64,000 nt of DNA from Trachythela sp. YZ-2020 (GCA_016169945.1 JADLSH010000267.1:57297-121296), one strand, 5' to 3'; positions 44,990 to 55,211 are shown, numbered from the stretch's first letter. Notes: a model not told the origin generated them from the sequence alone. Program-made: numbers and translations.

Positions 44990-45596
44990 ATTATGTCTTC
45001 ATAAAAAGGTCGTTTTTAGTGATTATTGGCCCTTAGAAATAAAATGCATCGCTCCCAATGCAAGAAAACGGGCTCTACAGCGATGGTGTCACTTGAATTC
45101 AGATATTCAAATCGCCATAAGTCAGCTGTTTGAAAAGATATTAACTTCAAATTTGGTACGCAGATAGTCAAGGCACTCCTCTATGACATATTGTTCGGTT
45201 TTTCATTTTTGAAAATATTTCCAAAAAGTATAGTAAAAAAATGGGACAAATTTGGTCCAAAATTTTGGGAATTTGGAATTTCAAAATTTCGAGATAGCAG
45301 TTTTGTAGTACGTCCAATTTCCTATCATTTGGCGCCGGGAGCGGCCTCGTATCTCTTTCCGTTTATGTTTGGCGAAGGTTTCCCTGAACCCTGTTTTTGG
45401 CCCCAAATCGCAAAACATGACCTCACTTTGACCTCCCTCACGGGTGACCTAATGTGACCTCGGATAATTTTTTGTACAAAGGTGCAAAATCGATGTAGGA
45501 AGGGGTACTACAAAAATGGTATCGATATCTCTGCGCGTTTTTGAGTTATTAAAAAAATCCGAGAGGGGCGTCTCACGCCCCCCAGCAGGGCGCGGG

Positions 45597-46482
45597 TTAA
45601 CCCTCGCCCGGCCGGGGGCCAAAACGACCACCCTCATGTCTTCCATGTATAGAGGAAAAACGGCGCGCGATAGCGCGCCGCCACTTCCCAAGTGTGGGTG
45701 GTATTCAATTTGACATATCTTGACGCCGACCGCGACCTCGGGTCATGTCAGGTCACCGAGTTATGACGTCATTCTTGAACCCATGTCGCGGCGTTTTTGC
45801 GCAAAACGGGATACTTGCGTTGTTTTCCGCCACGCAAGCGGGCGAAACAGGAAGTTTGGGCGTAGAATCGGTCTAGATGGACAGTCTGCACACGCTGAGG
45901 TCACTTTCAAAGGTCATTGACCTTTCAGAGGTCAAGTGAGGTCAGTGACCTCGGATGACCTTTTGCCGACTAAAATATGTCCTAGGTCAACTTTTTGCGC
46001 TGAATATGATGCAAGGCATCTTTTTGGCCCAATTTCCCCCCAAATATATCATTTACGGCTCCAAAAATGAGTGAAATCTCATGTCGGTTTCGGCCGACCG
46101 AACATTGACCTCTTTGACCCCAGTTTTGAGGTCGTCGGTTGACCTAGCACCTATGCCAAATACATCAATCGATTCGCAAGACACAGAGGAAGCCTATGGC
46201 GGCAATCCGGCGGCGCTAGCTCTCATTGTTTTGGCGCAGTGCCGAAAAGAGTCACCGCTGTTTATGATTTTGCCGATTCGAGGTCATTTTCCTGACCTGA
46301 GAGGTCACCGGTTGACCCAAAACCAAAAACCCGGATACCGTTGGAGAGTTTAGACGACAAGCAACACGGTGGTCTTTATCGCATCGCTTTATCTCTTAGT
46401 TTTCAAACGGCCAGGGGGGGGTCACTTTGCCCCCCCCCGGCCGGGCGAGGTAGTCGGCAAGCCCCGGCCGGGCGAGGGTTAA
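45597..46482. mobile_element. TTAA-flanked MITE, CCCTCGCCCGGCCGGGG subfamily
   Basis: TTAA (45597-45600) plus CCCTCGCCCGGCCGGGG, and the complement plus TTAA (46479-46482). At the right end the terminal sequence is duplicated (46433-46450 and 46461-46478). The interior is inverse to 41865-42937. It is the last link of the second chain and lies in intron 5, about 200 bases before exon 6. Confidence 0.85.
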
Positions 46483-46676
46483 GCCATCCTATCGCGACAT
46501 GTTTGAAGCATTTACATTGTACGGGGGCGATTGGACAAATGTAATGGATGCTGTAAACGTTATTGATTGCACATTTGGGCAGCTTTTCTGCCACGCCATC
46601 CTTGTTGTGGTAAGTGCTTTCCTTTATTGTCCCTTTGGTCGGTGTTACATATTTCTCGCCTTCTCTTCTCGTCTAG

Positions 46677-47024
46677 GGCCGAGTACCGGTCTTCCTGGTG
46701 GGTGGCCAGCGGATCGTCATCGTACGACCACCCGCCGCCGCTGCTGTCGCGGCCGAACACGCCGCTGCCGCAGATGGCGGCGCACCGCAAGGAGCATCCT
46801 GTGTGGTCTGTGGCACCAGGCAGCTGCTTGGCACCCTGTCCTGCGGCCACATTCTGTGTAGGAATTGTCGGGACGGGGTGCGTCGAGCACTGCCTGGCGG
46901 GCCTGGTGAGGCAGTCGAGCGGCGGCGGTGCCCATATTGCCGCAGGCAACTGCCGGCCGCCACGCTGGAGAGCTTGGAGGATCACATGGGGTGGCGAGTT
47001 TTATACTTAGCGGGTGGCGTGTAG
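46677..47024 (+). CDS. FLYWCH-RING gene, exon 6 (RING finger, stop)
   Basis: The acceptor cgccttctcttctcgtctag is followed by 115 codons and TAG (47022-47024), phase 0. After an Ala-rich stretch comes CVVC, ten residues, CGHILCRNC, twenty residues, CPYC. All eight zinc ligands of a C3HC4 RING finger are present at canonical spacing. RING fingers of this type usually confer E3 ubiquitin ligase activity by binding an E2, and I infer that role here. A short C-terminal tail (LESLEDHMGWRVLYLAGGV) follows. AATAAA is at 47269-47274. Confidence 0.8.
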   Translation, partial: GRVPVFLVGGQRIVIVRPPAAAAVAAEHAAAADGGAPQGASCVVCGTRQLLGTLSCGHILCRNCRDGVRRALPGGPGEAVERRRCPYCRRQLPAATLESLEDHMGWRVLYLAGGV

Positions 47025-47268
47025 AGAATACTCCAGTCGCAGTGGCGTTTGGGGTCCGTAAACGACAGCTCCGTATGTTGCGAGAGCAGCCCCTTAGCAG
47101 GAACATGTGGTGTGACGACCGTACACTGTGCGTTGAGTGACGTTGACTTGTGACCGTGCGTTGAATAGTAATTGATGACTAAATATAAAACGAAGAGGAG
47201 GCACTGTCTTCCAGTGTCCTAGGATCCATGGGTTTTGGGTGTCTGGAGTGGGTGTTTGGGTGCCAGTG

Positions 47269-47274
47269 AATAAA
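47269..47274 (+). other. Polyadenylation signal AATAAA
   Basis: A canonical hexamer lies 245 bases after the RING exon stop codon, a reasonable 3' UTR length. Confidence 0.5.
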
Positions 47275-47337
47275 CCACTCCCTGGATATTTGGTTGAACC
47301 ATACACATATGAATTAACAATTTATGGACATAAATGT

Positions 47338-48525
47338 TCACAACTGACCTTTGACAGACACAGTCATGGTACGACCGGTGAGGAAGCCCTCAATCCATGA
47401 AATTAGCTGGGTGTCAATTCCTAGGAGATGCAGTTTAGCCAACAGGATGGGGTGAGAGACAACATCAAAGGCCTTAGAAAAATCAAAAAGAATTAAGTCA
47501 ACAACGTTACCTTCATCAAGCCAATTTGATATTTCGTTATACACAAGGAGTAGCTGGTCCATTGTAGACCTGCCAGCACGGAAACCGAACTGATGGTCAG
47601 ACAGAATGCTGTTGTCCTCTAGGTAGGCATGCAGGTGTTGGGCGATGATGCGTTCGAGACACTTACATGGGACAGATGTCAGGCTTATTGGCCGGTAATT
47701 GAGTGGATCGTACCTAGACCCCTTCTTATAGATGGGAATGACTACGGAAGTTTTCCATTTCCCCGGCAAGCGACATTCCATGAGAGACTGGCATAATATT
47801 TTATACAGGGGGTAAGCTAGGTGATCGGCACAGCACTTCAGTAACATCGGGTGGAGCTCATCTGCACCTGTGGCCAGACATGTGCCTGGTTCCCAAACTG
47901 GAATGTCTGGTTCCCGTGACATCGTCCTATTCTACGGCAACTGCACAGTGGCATTAGATTGTAGGATAGTTTGTCACGTAGATAAAGAGACACTCTCCGA
48001 TCCCACATAATTTTGGGATCCTGGGTCAAAAACCTTGGCATAGGGATCGCTTTTAGTGCTCCCCGGGAACCAGGAACCAGAATTCGGCCCGGATTTTGGT
48101 TCCTGGTTCCCGGGGCGATCCCTATGCCAAGGTTCTTGACCCAGGATCCCAAAATTATATGGGATCGGACAGTGTCTCTTTATCTACGTGACAAACTATC
48201 CTACAATCTAATGCCACTGTGCAGTTGCCGTAGAATAGGACGATGTCACGGGAACCAGACATTCCAGTTTGGGAACCAGGCACATGTCTGCCTGTGGCAG
48301 AGCCTACATCAAGCGACTGCAGTACAGTATGGACGTCATTGAGCTGGAGATTTATCGGCGGCATCAGACTGGTGACTGTCTGGTGGGGAGCTGGTGCTAT
48401 ATCAGGTGGGGAGCGCACATAAACACTCTCAAATGCTGTGGCGAATGACTCAGCCATCGCGGTAGGCTCGTCCGTCAGAGCTCCCTCTGCGAGTCTGAGT
48501 GACTGTGGGACAACAGGTGAGTTGA
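47338..48525 (-). pseudogene. Non-LTR reverse transcriptase, split by a hAT-like element
   Basis: Minus-strand frames 48155-48525 and 47338-47922 are the two sides of one coding region. The first has VYVRSPPDIAP and LQLNDVHTVLQSLDVGSATG. The second has GADELHPMLLK, WKTSVVIPIYKKG, NYRPISLTSV, FGFRAGRSTMDQL and the first catalytic motif FDFSKAFDVV. The frame is interrupted only by the 416-bp palindromic element plus its 8-bp duplication. YADD is absent, since the copy stops at 47338. It is CR1/Rex-like by motif order. It lies downstream of the FLYWCH-RING gene on the opposite strand. Confidence 0.85.
47875..48290. mobile_element. Palindromic hAT-like foldback element
   Basis: The ends are CAGACATGTGCCTGGTTCCC and its complement. 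Apart from a short centre near 48085 the whole 416 bp is one near-perfect palindrome. The target duplication CCTGTGGC is exact (47867-47874 and 48291-48298). It interrupts a reverse transcriptase frame, which supplies the reference for the empty site. Its interior includes GGGATCCTGGGTCAAAAACC, linking it to the GATC-rich element at 44512. Confidence 0.9.
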
Positions 48526-49694
48526 ACAGGTGAGTATAGGGTCCTGTGTTAAGCTCAAATAATTAAAGTCCTATCCTTTTTTTTAACTGAAGTAGGGGGC
48601 AATTTTGAGAGTCATATTCGGAATCAGCACCACTCACTTACCCAAACACGGTTGCTCTTATCTCTATTGCGATTTGGCTGTTGACCAGTGAAACTGTGAT
48701 TTTTTAAAAATCAAATTCAGATTTCTGATAAATCAGAGTTTTTGCTTTTGTGGTGATGAGCTTGCGTAGGTTGTCATCAGTGACTTAGCGCCTGGAGAGG
48801 TCTGACTCTCCAGAGATTCGGACCACATCTGCGAAGGCAACTTTCTGCCCAGTGAGACATTGGCACAGTTTTAAACTTGTTAGCAGCCTCATCTGCTGAG
48901 GTTGCAGCCAAGCCTCTGATGACAAGGGAGCAGCGTCTCTTTCTCTGCTCCTTCAGGCTTCAGCTCTCTCAGCCCATGGCCATGGCCATGGCAAAAGGCC
49001 ATGGTTATTCTCACCTGGTTGGTTCTTCATATCTCATGGAGGATAGTCAGTTGGATGTGCAAGAGAGGAAATGAGGAACCGAAAACACACAAGACGCGCC
49101 AGCCCTAGTTAAATTGTCGAAGTGAGCCAAGAATCAAAAGGCTGGAATGGACAAGTGTCATGTCACCCAAGGTACCATTTTTATTGTTGCTAAATATAGT
49201 TTTGCATGTCATTAAGTCCATGGTGACATTCATTTTCTTCAGAATTGCACTCTTTTTCTACTATAAGCGTTCTTAGCACCGGTTCCGTGACGTCATGTAT
49301 GATGAGCCGCCTGGCTGGTCAGCAACATCAGCTGCTGCAGCCTATTCCTGGTTCAAATGGGCCACTTTTTTGGTGCATTCTTTGTCAGGTTTCCACACAG
49401 AATTTCTGACATTCTGCGTGCTAAGGCCATTCTTTGTCGCAATGCTGGAGAATCCACGTGGAATTCCCGGGCATTCCACGGGGAATGTGGGGAATCGCCA
49501 GAGCTGGTCCCGGCAGATTTCGCAAGATGGCGGCCTCCATGTATGGAACAGAAACGATAAGCAGGCGGTGTAATGTGTTTTTGGTGTTTCGGAGGTGTTA
49601 CTATTGCGTTGGCAAAATATTATATCTCTATTAATTGTGTGGAGGAGCCAAAAACTGTGTGTTTGGCAAACCGCACATTATAATACTGGCGCGT
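48526..49694. other. No gene seen
   Basis: Repeat-like text at 49010-49110 (TCTCACCTGGTTGG, GACGCGCCAG) recurs at 50400-50520 and 51620-51720. At 48975-49003 there is a GCCATGG repeat with a short hairpin. No supported coding exon is present. Confidence 0.4.
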
Positions 49695-49708
49695 AATGTG
49701 AAATGTTA

Positions 49709-49883
49709 TTGGTTATTGGGGCTTAATGACTCATCAGCTCCATTGTTGTGCTATTCAGAGTCGGAAGGCTCAAGCCAACATAGTAGGGATCGGATGGACA
49801 CCAATATTTCAGGGCACCCACCAGGAATTGAACCCAGGAGACACAGTAATCAGATGCGCTACCACTGCGCTAAGTCATCACCC
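49709..49883 (-). mobile_element. tRNA-derived SINE (copy 2)
   Basis: On the minus strand it has A box TTAGCGCAGTGGTAGCGC, B box GGTTCAATTCC, and the body and CCCCAATAACC end of copy 1. The flanking duplication AATGTGAAATGTTA / AATGTAAAATGTTA (49695-49708 and 49884-49897) has one mismatch. Confidence 0.9.
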
Positions 49884-49900
49884 AATGTAAAATGTTAGGT

Positions 49901-50332
49901 CAGTCCGTGCAACATGGGCACACGACGTTAAATTTAACGTTCTACGAATTTAGCGTCATGCTACCAGACGCTACCATATTGACGTTATTTTTAGCGTTTT
50001 TTGGCACAAATTTATTAAATCAAACTCGTGGCATTCTGCATCAAAACGTGGCACATCGTGACTATGTGAAAAGTAGAACAACTGGTCAGGGTACCTATAT
50101 AAATTGGGACGTCTCTGAGTAAATTTGCGTTCACTGTCAAATGGCGCTCAAAGCGCAAGAATGACGCAATCAAACGTAAACATTCCGCCATCTTGTTTCT
50201 TCCCGCACAATTTCGGGCCGATGCTGTGCCGCACGACGCGAAAATTAGCGTCAATATGGTAGCATCTGGTAGCATGACGCTAAATTCGTAGAACGTTAAA
50301 TTTACCGTCGTGTGCCCATGTTGCACGGACTG
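49901..50332. mobile_element. Foldback element with CAGTCCGTGCAACATGGGCA ends
   Basis: Arms of about 85-90 bp (49901-49990 and 50240-50332) are nearly perfect inverted copies containing ACGTTAAATTTAACGT. Ends are CAG..CTG. AGGT lies on both sides (49897-49900 and 50333-50336), but a longer duplication is not visible. Confidence 0.75.
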
Positions 50333-50401
50333 AGGTGGAATGTAATGTGCATAAAGGATGTAACAGCGGGCATTCCTTGGAATTCCACAGGGAATCTAGT
50401 G

Positions 50402-51729
50402 ACAACTCACCTGGTTAACTCACCTGGTTGGGTTCCTTGGCATGTGGTCAAAAGGCTGAGGATAAGGCAAGAAAGGATAAACCGGAACCCTAAAGACACA
50501 CCAGACGCGCCAGTCCATTACTGATACAATTCAGCACAATTAACGGTTGGAATGGACTGGAATTGTGCGTCTCACAGTTGACAGTCAACGAGCACTTCCT
50601 ACTTTCACGGATAACTTCGAAAAGAGAAGTAAAATACTCATAGTCAGGTCTAAACATCCATTAGAAGGTTGCAATGCCCAAAACATCATGAGCGCTAGGT
50701 TACTGACTCAATCAGTACAAGAACAAAGAACATGCCCCTAGTTTCGGTGGCATTGTTGTTACGGATACTCGGAAGCGGTTTTTCTCAGTGCGATGCATAA
50801 GAACCTGGAACTCTCTCCCGCCGTGTGCTGTGTGTACCCCAGATCTAACTAGCTTTAAGAAGATGCTCGAAACGCACATCCACGATGAATTGTATGCATA
50901 TACAGAGTGATGTGATTACCGACTTGATCAAATGTCATTCTACTGGAAGGCGCAAACATCCAGTCATGTTAAATGTTTTTGTACGTTGACTGTTACACAT
51001 ATTGAAACTGGCGCGTCTAACGATGCAGGGTTCCTTGGTCCTCTATGCCATTCTCCAATCTGACAGACAGGCGCAGCAAGGAACCCAACTAGGTAAGTCA
51101 TTGCTGTGGGGGGACGATTTTTGGGGCGGGACTTTTTGGGGCCAATCACTCCGCTGGTTCATTGGCTTGCCATCAGTGCAAGTTTCATCGTGCTATCTCG
51201 CCTCGTTGAGCCTGCAGGACCATGGAATCAAAGGCATCACAGCTGATGCATGGCCGCCATTGCTCCGATGAGCAGGCAGATACTGGCTCATCGGCAGTTT
51301 ATTCTCGAAAATGGGCTGACCTTGGGATGCCTTACCCATTTTTGGAAACTTGAACTGCATACCGATTTTTTAAACTAGTTCCAAAAATGGAACTTTTTAC
51401 CATAGTTTCCCAGACTGAAGTACGGAGCCTTGAGGAACGCATCTAGAACCCTCCGAGATCGGATGTTTTTGCCTTTAACGCAGACCCTCATTTCCCAGAT
51501 CATATTTCATCATCATCAGCAAAGCAGAGCAGAGTATATGTATAGTCTTATAGTATAGTATTTATGAAGACGCAAAATTCCAGACGACGAAAGGTCTGAA
51601 ACATGTATGTTTTCAACACGGCTGGTGCGTCTTGTGTACTTGGGTTCCTTCTACTTCCTTTTCTGTCCATCATGTCAAGCTGTAAGGCTCAGGAACCCAA
51701 CCAGGTGAGTAAACCAGGTGAGTAATCAT
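50402..51729. mobile_element. Probable element with ACTCACCTGGTT direct/inverted ends
   Basis: The left end has two copies of ACTCACCTGGTT followed by GGGTTCCTTGG (50406-50440). The right end is its complement (51686-51727). Similar half-sites at 51025-51095 suggest nesting or an internal boundary. The remnant reverse transcriptase tail at 50738-50910 lies inside. The boundaries are tentative. Confidence 0.5.
50738..50910 (+). pseudogene. Non-LTR retrotransposon C-terminal tail fragment
   Basis: The plus-strand frame reads RKRFFSVRCIRTWNSLPP, then LTSFKKMLETHIHDELYAY, then a stop at 50908-50910. The W-N-x-L-P and S-F-K-x-x-L pattern is the usual C-terminus of LINE reverse transcriptase proteins. 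The rest of the protein is absent, or frameshifted upstream (about 50630-50735). Confidence 0.7.
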
Positions 51730-52397
51730 CCTGATCCCCATCATCTTTCATTTTTTAATATTTCACTGGCTACGAATGACCTCTGTTTTCATCTGCACAG
51801 TTAATAAAAAACATATTTTTGGACGCTGTACCTCACATTCCGCAGTATAGTCGAAATACTGCCAATGATTCAAAAAAACTCGAAAATAACCGAAAAAGCT
51901 GTGAAATAAAATATTCCCTACAAGACAAAGTTTTTTCTTTTTTTTTGTGGCACTATTATCAAGAACGGCCAGAAAGAGAAGACCGGTAAGTTAAGCGGTG
52001 TTTCCTAGAGGTAACCGCTGAATGCTGGCTTATCCTAACTACTACCAGCTGCCACTATATATTCATTCGACTTTTATAGAGAAGTTGTTAAATGAGGGAA
52101 AAACCTCGGAGATGATTTCCTGTGACCTGTCAGAGTGGTGGTTGAATCCATCAGGTTGATTCAGAGAGAAGGGACAGCACCTGTAGGCAAACACGAGTCT
52201 ACCAGATTTAGACCGATTTAGTTGTTCTTTGAGGGGGAAGTAGGGGGAAGTAGGGTATGGTTCACAGGTGTACGAGTCCGAGGTGAAAAAACCCTCAGCA
52301 GGCGCGGATCTGCGCCCCCCCCCCCCAGATCCGCTACTGCTCAGTAGAATTTTGTCAATTTTTGGTAATTGAATGACAAAGACAAGAGACATACTTA
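51730..52397. other. No intact gene; diverged retrotransposon tail
   Basis: At about 52335-52401 on the minus strand a frame SLVFVIQLPKIDKIL resembles the C-terminus of the fragment at 53121-53405 (VLDFVIELPIIDQL), so this is a further diverged copy. Otherwise nothing is recognised. Confidence 0.45.
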
Positions 52398-52890
52398 CCA
52401 ATTCCGGGTGTGCATGCTCAGCAGAGTCCGTCGTGGTTCGGCGAAAAAGGGGGTTTAGGGCGCTTAACCCATAATAGGATTATTTAGCGCAACCACCAAT
52501 ATGCTCCCAGCAGTGACGCACACCGCAAGAGGAGTCAATGACTTTAAAATAGACAATCCTGCTTACCAATTCCGGATGGGCATGCACAGCTGTCACACGT
52601 GGTTCGGCGGACCGTTTTTTAGGGCGCTTAACCCATATCAGGATTATTTAGCGCCACCCCCAATATGTTCCCAGCACTGACGTTCATCGCATGAGGATAT
52701 AGTGACTTTGAAATAGTTAACCCTGCTGACCAATTCCGGATGGGCAGGCCCAACAGGGTCCGACGTAGTTCGGCGATAGGGTTTTTGGGGCGCTTAACCC
52801 ATAATAGGATTATTTAGCGCCGACCAATATGCACCCATAAGCGATGCGCACATCGCACGAGGATTCCATGTCCCGTGGTTCGACGTGATC
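52398..52890. repeat. Tandem repeat of about 165 bp
   Basis: Three copies are anchored by 'accaattccgg' at 52398, 52565 and 52729, each with GGGCGCTTAACCCATA and GGATTATTTAGCGC. The same anchor precedes the retrotransposon tail at 53172, so the repeat probably arose from that LINE's 3' region. Confidence 0.8.
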
Positions 52891-53120
52891 CTCCCCCCCC
52901 CCCCGCCCCGCCCCGCCCACATGCCCACCGCTGGTTGGCGCGACGGACAGTCAGCGCTTGCATCTCAGCAACTCGCGCCTTTCCACTGGCGGGCGCACAC
53001 CCACGACAGCCAACTGCGGCGGGGCGGGAGGCGCTGCGCGATTCCGGCTGGGGCGCCACTCCGAATTTGGCACTAGCCCCCCCCCCCACAGGGATTTTTC
53101 CCGGAACCGCTATTGTTCAG

Positions 53121-53405
53121 TTACAGTTGGTCAATTATTGGTAATTCAATGACAAAGTCAAGCACCATACATACTAATTCCGGGTGGGCGTTGCCCAGCA
53201 AGGTCCGGAGGTTCAGAGTGAGCCCACTGGTGCCAACATACTGCTGGATGGCGCGACGTTCTGAGTCATAGCGCTTGCATCCCAGCAACATATGCTCAAC
53301 AGTGAGCCGCACATCGCACGAGGAGCACAGCGGGGGAGGGGAGCGGTCCATTAGATGTTGATGGGTTAGTCGTGTGTGGCCACATCGGAGGCGGGCGAGG
53401 AGCAC
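53121..53405 (-). pseudogene. Non-LTR retrotransposon C-terminal region
   Basis: The minus-strand frame has RCGHTRLTHQHLM, then CSSCDVRLTVEHMLLGCKRY. This is the HLT..C..C....T..H.L..C..Y pattern found C-terminal to the RNase H region in I/Jockey-like LINEs. A further 45 residues precede a stop. The 5' part is missing. Confidence 0.7.
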
Positions 53406-53997
53406 TTCAACGTGTCTATTATATTGTGAGCTTGTGGGCCAGGGCTCTAGAGTGGGTTTAATGTGGAATAGATGATTAGAGTGATTATTTATCCATTTGT
53501 TTTGCAGATATGTTGCGAAATGTATTTTAACTTGATGCAGAGCGTCCGATAAAGCGATTGGCTTTTCAATCGGTCTCGGGGCTCCTCAAGGGTCTGCCGT
53601 CCGGCGCTGGCCGCTAATGACCTTGGAACGGCCATCAGCTGCGCATATTTTTTTGGTAGACTACGGAATCACAATGCAACTTCTTTGTCTACTGAAAAAA
53701 TTAAAGCGCGCGTCGCAAGCCTGCAAACACTGTTGGCAATGACGTGTATTGAGAAGTATACTCAAATCGGAGCAGGACGTTTTAAAAAATTCCATGAGCT
53801 AACATAACGGAACGAAACATCGTTTAAGCGCTGTCTAAAGTAAACTCAATATTTTTTGAAAAGCGTGATCAGATGTGCTTATATTTCTAATTACGTTGCA
53901 GTTTGTTTTGAGAAGTGGTGGGTCGGTTACGATCTTTAGTTACTTGTTCCACCTCTAATTGCAAGTACTAAAAAGGATCGACTTGTCTTTTGCAAGC
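53406..53997. other. No gene seen
   Basis: Unassigned sequence without recognisable exons, element ends or hairpins. Confidence 0.4.
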
Positions 53998-54470
53998 TAA
54001 TTTGAAGGCTTTGCCCCATGTCCCGGGAAATTTCAATGACAGATTTGGAAAGCTGATTAATGTTCTGTTCCTTGTGAAAAGCCAGAATACCCTCCCAAGG
54101 TATTAGGTTTTTCACAAAACAGGTTTGTTTAAATCATACACCGCCGGGTCGTGTCTTTGCAGGCTGATTTGAAGGCTTTGCCCCATGTCCCGGGTAATTT
54201 CAATGACAGATTTGGAAAGCTGATTAATTTTCTGTTCCTTGTGAAAAGCCAGAATACCCTCCCAAGGTATTAGGTTTTTCACAAAATAGGTTTGTTTAAA
54301 TCGTACACAGCCGGGTCGTGTCTTTGCAGGCTGATTTGAGGACTTTGCCCCATGTCCCGGGCCGTTTCAATTTACAGTTTAGATTCGCTGATTAATTTTC
54401 TGTTCCTTGTGAAAAGCCAGAATACCCTCCCAAGGTATTAGGTTTTTCACAAAATAGGTTTTAGTAAACA
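53998..54470. repeat. 167-bp tandem repeat with internal hairpin
   Basis: Nearly three copies are anchored by 'gaaggctttgccccatgtcc' and variants at 54004, 54171 and 54338, with exact spacing of 167. Each carries an imperfect hairpin: CTTGTGAAAAGCCAGAATAC pairs with GTATTAGGTTTTTCACAA around CCTCCCAAG. Confidence 0.9.
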
Positions 54471-54686
54471 TCTCCAAGCTCGGTCGTCCATGTCAACTTA
54501 TAGATCGCAAATTCCAATATGCTTTGTTTTGTATTTTTTAATATCGATTATTATCAGTTTATAAAATTTTCGCGTATAACTGTATGCCAATTATTTTTTT
54601 CCAACCAGTCAATCCCCAATAAATGAGGTCACAATCAGCTGATGGTTTTTTCCTCGATACCCAATGCTTTCCTATAGGTATAAGTA

Positions 54687-55211
54687 ATGAATGTTTCTAC
54701 CATTCCGCATACGCGCCAACTAAGCTGGCCGCCAGCCCGCCTGGTGGCAGGCCGGTCCCGTCTCTGCCCTGTTCGCGCGACTTCGCACGCTGCGACTGTC
54801 TGCGACCTCCTGGAGGAGGTACCGGAGCGGCCGTCACTGACATCTGCTCTGACGTCGCCACCCGGGCCAGCGCAGCCATGCCGCGGGCTCGATAACATCG
54901 GCAACACCTGCTTTATGAACGCCATCCTACAGGCCCTCTACCACTCGGTAGACTTCTGCCGAGAGGTTCTACGGGCTCGCCCAGGCCCTGGTCAGCCCTG
55001 CCTGTCGGCCCTGCAGCGCGTGTTTGCCTTTCTCGCGCTGTCGGAGCGACCTACTTACCGGCCAGTGGCATTCAGCCTTGCTGCTCTGCCACCCTGGTTT
55101 GAGCCGGGCCAACAGCAGGACAGTGCCGAGTTTCTCCGATACCTTTTGGATACCCTACACGAAGAGGAGATGACCAGCCTCAAAATAAAGTGGAAAACTG
55201 CCAAACAGTAG
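54687..55211 (+). CDS. USP35/USP38-like ubiquitin protease, partial exon
   Basis: The frame encodes the N-terminal part of a USP catalytic domain. The Cys box is GLDNIGNTCFMNAILQAL, with catalytic Cys in NTCFMN. An FLALSERPTYRP segment follows, then the QQD box PWFEPGQQQDSAEFLRYLL and DTLHEEE. The spacing and the WF.PG.QQD form match USP35/USP38, cysteine proteases that remove ubiquitin from substrates. The His box and the remainder are missing. After HEEE the frame continues for 13 unrelated-looking residues to a stop, with no convincing donor. It may be one exon, or a truncated gene or retrocopy. The real 5' boundary is unclear, since a stop lies just before the first ATG. Confidence 0.65.
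   Translation: MNVSTIPHTRQLSWPPARLVAGRSRLCPVRATSHAATVCDLLEEVPERPSLTSALTSPPGPAQPCRGLDNIGNTCFMNAILQALYHSVDFCREVLRARPGPGQPCLSALQRVFAFLALSERPTYRPVAFSLAALPPWFEPGQQQDSAEFLRYLLDTLHEEEMTSLKIKWKTAKQ

Larger units (their letters stand above)
42938..45600. mobile_element. CCCGCGCC-family TTAA element with two nested insertions
   Basis: The left end is degenerate (ACGCGCCCTGCTGGGG). The right end is CCAGCAGGGCGCGGG TTAA (45597-45600). Removing 43477-44471 and 44512-44989 leaves a sequence co-linear with the inverse of 15767-16977, including the junction text around both insertions. It is the central link of the second TTAA chain. Confidence 0.8.

Noticed and set aside
44485..44990. Open frames of 92-148 codons with FCRGILRDPGS-type repeats
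   Set aside because: They come from the 42-bp GATC-rich units of a hAT-like element. Several frames and both strands are open at once.
46560..47106. Other-frame and minus-strand open frames over the RING exon
   Set aside because: They lack domains. The chosen frame alone has all eight RING zinc ligands and begins at a splice acceptor.
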